In this document: one piece after another, positions 1-3,596 of the stretch | Position numbering within the stretch: the first letter of the stretch is position 1 | How the letters are laid out: every line of letters begins with the position of its first letter | Assembly: GCA_020061125.1 (NCBI GenBank) | Contig: JAGUYV010000322.1 | Coordinates: 1-6,846, forward strand | Source of the DNA: a bacterium | Lineage (GTDB): Bacteria > UBP15 > UBA6099 > DSWB01 | DNA: 6,846 bases | Direction: 5' to 3' | Notes under the pieces: model-generated | Database searches by the model: none | What the model was told of the DNA's origin: nothing | Seen by the model: only the letters and a program-made list of their open reading frames with translations | Program-made: the position numbers and the translations under genes

Positions 1-165
1 GCAGGTGGCCACATAGCGGCCGTGCGGGCCTCGCGCGATGCGCAGGTACTCGGCGCACAGCGGGCATGTGGCCTGCATCAGCTCCACGGCGTCCACCCCG
101 GCCGCGTGGCCATGCTCGATGTAGGCGGTGATGACCATGTCCCACGCCGCCAGGGCCTGGGCCAC
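1..165 (-). CDS. Partial small protein with a CxxC motif (N-terminal 55 residues), cut by the left edge
   Basis: I do not recognise this gene with confidence. The minus-strand frame that ends exactly at base 1 has strongly GC-rich third positions (runs such as GTG GCC CAG GCC CTG GCG), unlike the other two frames, so I take it as coding. The first start codon in frame is GTG at 163-165, with AAAGAG about ten bases upstream; an alternative ATG lies at 136-138. The frame stays open upstream of the GTG, but there it runs through repeat DNA and has no other start. Visible residues include AWDMVITAYIEHGH and, near residues 34-37, CPLC, followed by a further Cys at residue 55, the last complete codon. 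This spacing suggests a zinc-ribbon-like knuckle whose second half lies off the window. Phages often carry small cysteine-rich proteins of this general kind, with no assigned role. In lambda-like tails the gene after L is usually an NlpC/P60 peptidase (K); nothing visible here matches that. Confidence 0.5.
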   Translation of the reverse strand, partial: MAQALAAWDMVITAYIEHGHAAGVDAVELMQATCPLCAEYLRIARGPHGRYVATC

Positions 166-179
166 AAGAGCAAGCTCTT
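166..179 (-). repeat. Short inverted repeat directly upstream of the GTG start
   Basis: AAGAGC and GCTCTT form a 6-bp stem around a 2-base centre, ending one base before the GTG of the partial left gene. The AAAGAG that could serve as its ribosome site lies in one arm. Pairing in the mRNA would hide that site, so it could influence initiation; this is inference. With a 2-base loop the hairpin would have to open its innermost pair, and chance occurrence is possible. Confidence 0.35.
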
Positions 180-203
180 TATTGGAATATTCTTTATATA
201 AGC

Positions 204-362
204 GCGCAGGGCGCTGGGCGCTGGGCGCTGGGGAAAGGCAAGGATTATCACGGAAATCACGGAGGCTCGGAGAACACGGAGAACCCCCGTTTTTTTGCGG
301 CCGCAGGCCGCGATCCCTGTGCCCCTCTGTGGCCTCTGTGGTTGTCATTGCCTTTGCCTTTC
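204..362. repeat. Composite intergenic repeat block between the L-like gene and the left gene, arranged head to head
   Basis: On the plus strand, 204-231 is a 7-bp tandem array: one GCGCAGG followed by three GCGCTGG. Next come GAAAGGCAA (233-241), a GGATTATC joint and degenerate nonamers related to ATCACGGAG (243-285). After a T run (290-296) and a GCGGCC-GCA-GGCCGC hairpin (297-311), the same modules return in reverse complement: CCCTCTGTGGCCTCTGTGG (323-341), a GTTGTCA joint and TTGCCTTTGCCTTTC (348-362). The outer ends GAAAGGCAA (233-241) and TTGCCTTTC (354-362) match perfectly, giving a 130-bp imperfect inverted repeat. The right end overlaps the TGA stop of the L-like gene (361-363). No coding sequence is visible between 166 and 360. 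Confidence 0.75.
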
Positions 363-1194
363 AGTACTTCACAATCTGTTCAGCGAGCGACACGAAGCCG
401 CCGAAGTTGTCCGTGTTGCTGAACCTGCTGTCGCAGGTGTTCCAGGACTGGTCGCAGCCCTGCTGGAGCGTGTACCCGTCGCCGGCCGCGGGCGCGGCCG
501 AAAGCGCGTGTTCGAGTGTCACGGTTCCGGACGCGCTCGACAGCACGCGCCGCACCTGCCCGCTCGTGGCCCCGCTGGTCATGGTCAGGATGCCGTCTTT
601 CCAGTAGTCGTCGGCCTCTGTGCGGGCCGCGTCCGCGATCTCGCTTGCGGTGGCGCCCGCGTCACAGGTCTGGGCGGTGACTTGCGTTGTGCTTGCGTCA
701 AACGCGCAGTCCGAGTCCCCGAACACCCAGGGGCAGGACTTGTCGAATATGCGGCGCGGGCAGGTTCTGTCCAGCTTTGCCATCTGGCTCTTGCCGTGCA
801 CCTTGCAGTCGTCCTCATCGAGTTCGGTGTGCGCGCAGGTTCCGCTCCACACCATGACCGGGTCGCCGATGACCGCGCCCGCGGCGTTGAGGAACACCTG
901 TTGCAGAACCATGCCGCCGCCGCGCAGGTCGTTGGCCACGGCCGCGGCGGCCAGGGCGGCGTCCACATTGTCGAGCGTGATGGTGATGGGATCCGTGGCC
1001 AGGGTGGTGTTCATGCCCGCCTGGCCAAACTCCATGCCGCGGCTGTAATAGGTGTCCGAGTCCACGACCAGGTTTTCTTCCCAGTCCGTGTAGCGCAGCG
1101 CCGAGCCTCCGGACAGGGTGAGTTCGAGGATGTAGCAGAAGGTGACGGCGGGTTGGCCGATCTCGGTGATGACATCCGCGTGGAGTGTGCGCAT
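361..1194 (-). CDS. Tail-tip protein of the DUF2163 / phage BR0599 type (lambda gpL counterpart)
   Basis: This is a complete protein of 277 residues. It starts at ATG 1194, with AGGAG nine bases upstream (1204-1208), and ends at TGA 361-363. The N-terminal two thirds are beta-rich, as in the DUF2163 family (the YILELTL stretch near residues 21-27, then ITITLDNVD near 70-78). The C-terminal end, GCDQSWNTCDSRF near residues 246-258 followed by NFGGF, is close to the BR0599 C-terminal pattern of GCD, seven residues to a second Cys, RF, then NFGGF. Family members are distal tail proteins joining the tail tube to the tip, in the same slot as lambda gpL and the gene-13 protein of gene transfer agents. 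Those relatives bind an iron-sulfur cluster. Cys154, Cys163, Cys247 and Cys254 are the likely ligands here, by position only. Cys120, Cys130, Cys145 and Cys177 are extra and could form a second metal site or disulfides. Confidence 0.85.
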   Translation of the reverse strand: MRTLHADVITEIGQPAVTFCYILELTLSGGSALRYTDWEENLVVDSDTYYSRGMEFGQAGMNTTLATDPITITLDNVDAALAAAAVANDLRGGGMVLQQVFLNAAGAVIGDPVMVWSGTCAHTELDEDDCKVHGKSQMAKLDRTCPRRIFDKSCPWVFGDSDCAFDASTTQVTAQTCDAGATASEIADAARTEADDYWKDGILTMTSGATSGQVRRVLSSASGTVTLEHALSAAPAAGDGYTLQQGCDQSWNTCDSRFSNTDNFGGFVSLAEQIVKY

Positions 1195-1203
1195 TTTGGA
1201 AGG

Positions 1204-1208
1204 CTCCT
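1204..1208 (-). promoter_or_regulatory. Ribosome binding site of the L-like gene
   Basis: AGGAG on the minus strand sits nine bases before ATG 1194. It lies just beyond the 28-bp repeat at 1218-1245 and supports this start. Confidence 0.7.
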
Positions 1209-1217
1209 AAAGTCAAC

Positions 1218-1246
1218 GGACACCGCGGAGACGCGGAGCCGCGGAG
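1218..1246. repeat. GC-rich nonamer-like repeat, copy 1
   Basis: A purine-rich plus-strand element lies in the 62-bp gap between the 64-residue gene and the L-like gene. It contains CACCGCGGAG, ACGCGGAG and CCGCGGAG in tandem, so the unit CGCGGAG recurs every 8-9 bases. It starts 11 bases after the end of the gene-L ribosome site and ends 10 bases before the upstream stop, filling the gap without touching either. Bases 1218-1245 match 1481-1508 at 27 of 28 positions (C/T at base 22). Confidence 0.8.
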
Positions 1247-1256
1247 GGCACATGAA

Positions 1257-1451
1257 TTACAGGCCCATGTCGTAGTTGGAGACGAAGTCCACGCCCTTTT
1301 CGGTTATCACGATGGCGGTGCCGCCCTCGATGGCCGCGCGCTGGAGCGCGTTCAGGAACTGGAGGAGCTGGCCGTCGTGGCCCATCGTGCTGAATGGCGT
1401 GTCTTCAAGCATGTTGGAGATGCGTTGCGCGGCTTCACGGTTGTTGTTCAT
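1257..1451 (-). CDS. Hypothetical 64-residue protein
   Basis: I do not recognise this protein. It starts at ATG 1451 (MNNNREAAQRIS) and ends at TAA 1257-1259. The start is chosen because GAAGGGGG lies about eight bases upstream. A longer in-frame start at 1577 would read back through repeat DNA and the end of the 120-residue gene. The N-terminal half (EAAQRISNMLEDTPF, then QLLQFLNALQRAAIEGG) looks helical, and the last 20 residues (AIVITEKGVDFVSNYDMGL) look like one or two beta strands. There are no cysteines, signal peptide or membrane segment. It sits between two copies of the 28-bp repeat, downstream of the methylase and 120-residue gene and upstream of the L-like tail gene. By position it could be cargo or a small tail-assembly accessory protein; nothing in the sequence decides this. 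Confidence 0.65.
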   Translation of the reverse strand: MNNNREAAQRISNMLEDTPFSTMGHDGQLLQFLNALQRAAIEGGTAIVITEKGVDFVSNYDMGL

Positions 1452-1459
1452 TGGTGTTG

Positions 1460-1467
1460 CCCCCTTC
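1460..1467 (-). promoter_or_regulatory. Ribosome binding site that fixes the start of the 64-residue gene
   Basis: GAAGGGGG on the minus strand is followed after eight bases by ATG 1451. It is the only good Shine-Dalgarno match in this frame and argues against the longer open frame that reaches through the neighbouring repeat. Confidence 0.65.
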
Positions 1468-1480
1468 AAATTTTTTTCAA

Positions 1481-1508
1481 GGACACCGCGGAGACGCGGA
1501 GTCGCGGA
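1481..1508. repeat. GC-rich nonamer-like repeat, copy 2
   Basis: This second copy of the element at 1218-1245 is in the same orientation and differs at one of 28 bases. It lies between the stop of the 120-residue gene and the ribosome site of the 64-residue gene. The two copies therefore flank that small gene almost exactly, one on each side. Confidence 0.8.
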
Positions 1509-1512
1509 ATGT

Positions 1513-1875
1513 TTATTCTCCGGCTTCGCCGGGATCCTGGGGCGGCGGCGTAAGATTGTGATCGCGCATCTTTGCACCGCCTATGAACTTGACACCCGGG
1601 ATACCCGGGCCGGGCTGAAAAATTGGAAGCACGGACTCGGGCGCGTCATCGGGGCCGCCGATGATGACGCCCCTCTTTGTGATGTCCGGAATCACGCCGC
1701 CCGCTGGGCCGCTGGTCTCGATGTACTCGACCTCGGCCTTGTTGATGGAGATGCGCCCGCCATCAGGTTTTTCGAAGTGCATCCACACGGTGTCGCCGGT
1801 CCAGTCGCCCTTCACGGTCTTGTAGTGCCCGCTCTTGAATGCAATAAGGGTTTCGCCCTGTTTCACATTTGCCAT
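1513..1875 (-). CDS. Hypothetical 120-residue protein coupled to the methylase gene
   Basis: I do not recognise this protein. ATG 1875 lies five bases after the TGA of the methylase gene. The ribosome site GAGGG is inside the last codons of the methylase, so the two are very probably translationally coupled. The protein ends at TAA 1513-1515. Residues 1-55 have the alternating pattern of a small beta-barrel (LIAFKSGHYKTVKG, TVWMHFEKPDGG, RISINKAEVEYIE). Residues 56-120 are glycine- and proline-rich (GPGIPGVKFIGG, TPPPQDPGEAGE) and probably disordered. There are no cysteines, membrane segment or catalytic motif. Coupling to the methylase suggests the two arrived together, but a functional link is inference. 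It could also be an ordinary phage accessory protein. Confidence 0.7.
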   Translation of the reverse strand: MANVKQGETLIAFKSGHYKTVKGDWTGDTVWMHFEKPDGGRISINKAEVEYIETSGPAGGVIPDITKRGVIIGGPDDAPESVLPIFQPGPGIPGVKFIGGAKMRDHNLTPPPQDPGEAGE

Positions 1876-1880
1876 GATGT

Positions 1881-2825
1881 TCAGCCCTCACTTGTATCTT
1901 GTTTGGTGCGGTACACGGCGCGTGGTTCGCGCACCTTAAAGCGGTCGTCATTGGCCTGTTTCCAGGCTTTAAGCGCGGCCGGGTTGCGCCACACGGTCTC
2001 GGTGCGCGGCTGCATTTTTTTGGCCGCGCCAGCGCCGATTATGCCCGTGCCGCGCGTGCGCCCGGCGGCCATGCACGCGGTCTCGAAATCCACGCGGTCC
2101 CAGCCTGCGGCTTCGAGCGGCGCATAGAGTTTGTGCGCGTAGCCTGACAGCATGACCATGCCGGGATACTCCAGAATCACGCGCACAAGCCGCTCGTGGT
2201 CCGCCGCCGTCAGCTCGTGCGCATATCCGCCGCTCTTGCGCGTGTCCGGAATGTAGGGCGGGTCCAGGTACGCCAGGGTCTCGGCGTGGTTGTGGCGCGC
2301 GAGCACCTTTTCCCAGGAGTCGTGCTCGATCTGCACGCGCATGACGCGCGCATGAATCGCGGGCAGCAGCTCGAAGATGGACAGCAGGCGGCTGGTCTGG
2401 CTGGCCATGCCGCGGTTCGAGCTGGTCACTCCGTAGCCCCAGCTCGCGCCGAAGTTTCCGGCAAAGGAATTGCGAGCCACCACGAACCATTTGTAGGCCA
2501 TCATCACCGGGTCGGTTTCATTGGCCCAGGTCTCGCGGCAGTAGTTGTATTCCGCGCGGCTGAACGGCGTGTGCAGCACCAGGTGGTAGAACATGTTGAA
2601 CAATTCCGGATCGCGCATCACGCGGAAGAAATTCACCAGGCCTTCGTCCGCGTCGTTGTAGGTTTCCACGGCTGACGGCTCCTTGGCGAACAGCAGGCTT
2701 GCGCCCCCTCCGAACGGCTCCACATAGAACTTGTGCGGCGGCATGAGGCCCAGCAGCTTAGCGGCCATCGCGCCCTTGCCGCCGAACCATGTGATCGGGC
2801 TTCGCAGTTTTTTTGTCTTGTCCAT
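1881..2825 (-). CDS. D12-class DNA adenine-N6 methyltransferase (Dam-like)
   Basis: This 314-residue protein is of the usual size for the Dam/D12 family, which transfers a methyl group from S-adenosylmethionine to N6 of adenine in a short target, often GATC. Motifs come in D12 order: ITWFGGKGAM near residues 11-20 (FGGK), the cofactor-binding EPFGGGASLLF near 36-46, the acidic ND near 57-58, the catalytic DPPY at 188-191, and a C-terminal RTETVWRNP near 274-282. All key residues are present, so it should be active; target specificity cannot be read from the sequence. ATG 2825 is chosen because GGAGAGGG lies just upstream and because the frame before it (to 2945) is translated repeat DNA. Phages use such enzymes to evade host restriction or alter gene control. 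Its place between the M-like and L-like tail genes is unusual. It overlaps nothing and is followed after five bases by the 120-residue gene. Confidence 0.93.
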   Translation of the reverse strand: MDKTKKLRSPITWFGGKGAMAAKLLGLMPPHKFYVEPFGGGASLLFAKEPSAVETYNDADEGLVNFFRVMRDPELFNMFYHLVLHTPFSRAEYNYCRETWANETDPVMMAYKWFVVARNSFAGNFGASWGYGVTSSNRGMASQTSRLLSIFELLPAIHARVMRVQIEHDSWEKVLARHNHAETLAYLDPPYIPDTRKSGGYAHELTAADHERLVRVILEYPGMVMLSGYAHKLYAPLEAAGWDRVDFETACMAAGRTRGTGIIGAGAAKKMQPRTETVWRNPAALKAWKQANDDRFKVREPRAVYRTKQDTSEG

Positions 2826-2829
2826 GATT

Positions 2830-2837
2830 CCCTCTCC
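2830..2837 (-). promoter_or_regulatory. Ribosome binding site that fixes the methylase start
   Basis: GGAGAGGG lies on the minus strand with four bases between it and ATG 2825 (eight counted from GGAG). It follows GAGACAC and itself resembles the local nonamer repeats (ACACGGAGA), so it may derive from repeat sequence. Confidence 0.65.
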
Positions 2838-2894
2838 GTGTCTCATTGATTGCCCTGCGGGCGGCGCGGTTCGGCGGCCGCGCCCTGCATCTTT

Positions 2895-2994
2895 TCTTTG
2901 CGCCCTCTGCCTCTCTGCGCCCTCTGTGTCCTCTGTGGTTATCATTGCCTTTGCCTTTGCTTTTCCCTACGCGCTACCCGCTACACGCAACTCG
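2895..2994 (-). repeat. Composite intergenic repeat block between the M-like and methylase genes
   Basis: Read on the minus strand from 2994, four 7-bp units come first: CGAGTTG, CGTGTAG, CGGGTAG and CGCGTAG (2967-2994). An AAAGC and AAAGGC linker follows (about 2946-2966), then GATAACC, then purine-rich nonamers CACAGAGGA, CACAGAGGG, CGCAGAGAG and related units (about 2895-2937). The first heptamer begins just beyond the stop of the M-like gene (3001-3003). The remaining 2838-2894 contain GC-rich sequence with a GCGGCCGC palindrome (2874-2881) and no gene. Confidence 0.75.
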
Positions 2995-3000
2995 CTCGCC

Positions 3001-3348
3001 TCACGCCGTCACCTGCCGCAGCGGCACCCTCACGCGGAACCGCTTGTTCCCCGTTTTCTCGAAGGTCAGCTTGTCCGTGTCAAAGCGCACCAGGTACTGC
3101 GTGGAATCCAGCAGGCAGGTCCAGTGGAACGCCTCGTAGCGGCCCTTGCGCGCATTAAAAAAAGTCTGCATGCCCGTGGCGTCGCTCTCCGTGAGCGTGC
3201 GGAAATCAAGATCCCAGCTCTTGAGCGCCGATGCGCGGCGGCTCGCGCGGCGCTCGGTTCCGTTGCGGCTGGCGCTCACGCCCGTGTCCCACTCATCCGA
3301 GACCGGGTACGTGTAGTTTGGCGTGTATGTGAATTCAGGCGTGGGCAT
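3001..3348 (-). CDS. Minor tail protein resembling lambda gpM / DUF2460
   Basis: This 115-residue protein lies between the tape measure and L-like genes in transcription order, the slot of lambda gpM or the DUF2460 (gene-12) protein of gene transfer agents. These form part of the distal tail ring. The pattern fits: an early SRNGTERR near residues 27-34 (like the G-x-x-x-R turn of these families), LKSWDLDFRTLTESD near 42-56, FFNARKGRYEAFHWT near 63-77 and a final beta strand RFRVRVPLRQV near 103-113. Its length is close to gpM and well below a typical DUF2460 protein of about 200 residues, so it may be a minimal form. ATG 3348 is chosen over an in-frame start at 3393 because GGGAG lies nine bases upstream and the extension would be translated heptamer repeat. 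The product ends at TGA 3001-3003. Confidence 0.75.
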   Translation of the reverse strand: MPTPEFTYTPNYTYPVSDEWDTGVSASRNGTERRASRRASALKSWDLDFRTLTESDATGMQTFFNARKGRYEAFHWTCLLDSTQYLVRFDTDKLTFEKTGNKRFRVRVPLRQVTA

Positions 3349-3355
3349 GTGGGCA

Positions 3356-3386
3356 GGCTCCCGTCTCCCGGCTTCCGGCTTCCGGC
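3356..3386 (-). repeat. 7-bp tandem array upstream of the M-like gene
   Basis: On the minus strand from 3386: GCCGGAA, GCCGGAA, GCCGGGA, GACGGGA, then a partial GCC. The period is exactly seven through four units. Plus-strand order is heptamers, then an AAGGCAAAAGCG-type linker (3386-3410), then the palindrome at 3413-3498. Confidence 0.8.
3358..3362 (-). promoter_or_regulatory. Ribosome binding site of the M-like gene, located inside a heptamer repeat
   Basis: GGGAG on the minus strand is nine bases before ATG 3348. It spans the last complete heptamer (GACGGGA) and the first base of the next partial unit, so the gene seems to use repeat-derived DNA for initiation. Confidence 0.6.
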
Positions 3387-3412
3387 AAGGCAAAAGCGAA
3401 ACCGAAACCGTT

Positions 3413-3498
3413 GATCACGAATTGGCACGAATTAAAGGCGAATAAGCACGAAGACTCGTTCGTGTGCATTCTGGTTTTATTGGTGTTCATTCGTGATC
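3413..3498. repeat. 86-bp imperfect palindrome with GATC at both ends
   Basis: The outer ten bases GATCACGAAT (3413-3422) and ATTCGTGATC (3489-3498) pair perfectly. The inner CACGAA (3447-3452) and TTCGTG (3459-3464) pair perfectly around a 6-base loop. Without gaps, 29 of 40 arm positions pair; the middle 24 contribute 13. Matches cluster in CAC, AAT, AAA and GAAT groups, so each arm is itself a degenerate tandem of a CACGAAT-like unit. It could form a cruciform in DNA or a long stem in the tail mRNA. It contains no coding sequence. Confidence 0.8.
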
Positions 3499-3595
3499 CG
3501 CCTTTCGCCTTTCGCTTTTCCCTGCGCCCTCTGTGGCCTCTGTGGTTATCCTTGCCTTTCGCCTTTGCCTTTGCCTGCACCCTGCGCGCTGCACC
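3499..3595 (-). repeat. Composite repeat block adjoining the tape measure stop
   Basis: On the minus strand from 3595: heptamers GGTGCAG, CGCGCAG and GGTGCAG (3575-3595), a GCAAAGGC and GCGAAAGGC linker (about 3551-3574), GGATAACC, nonamers CACAGAGGC and CACAGAGGG (about 3527-3545), then GCGCAGGG and a second AAAAGCGAAAGGCG linker (3499-3526) leading into the palindrome. The array begins just after the tape measure TGA (3597-3599). The whole 248-bp gap 3349-3596 is accounted for by repeats. Confidence 0.78.
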
Positions 3596-3596
3596 C

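Noticed and set aside
181-200. Promoter with TATAAA-like -10 upstream of the left gene
   Set aside because: The AT-rich patch contains TATATAAAG on the minus strand, but no -35-like hexamer lies about 17 bp upstream; that position is inside the GC-rich heptamer array.
290-311. GCGGCC hairpin with a run of seven T as a terminator for the L-like gene
   Set aside because: The T run precedes the hairpin on the plus strand, so on the transcribed minus strand it reads as an A run after the stem, not a terminator.
295-1275. A 326-residue plus-strand open frame opposite the L-like gene
   Set aside because: It starts in the repeat block and is antisense to a well-supported family member; no domain is recognisable.
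1520-1532. CCGGC-TTC-GCCGG hairpin near the stop of the 120-residue gene, as a terminator
   Set aside because: The stem is only 5 bp, lies inside the coding sequence and is not followed by a T run on the minus strand.
1276-2127. A 283-residue plus-strand open frame
   Set aside because: It is antisense across three minus-strand genes and a repeat, with no domain or ribosome site.
204-3595. CRISPR array
   Set aside because: Repeat units are 7-9 bp and contiguous, with no unique spacers of 30 bp or so and no cas genes.
3349-3596. Insertion sequence or transposon
   Set aside because: There is no transposase and no clear target-site duplication; the inverted structure is better explained as paired intergenic repeats. 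A non-autonomous element moved by an enzyme elsewhere cannot be excluded.
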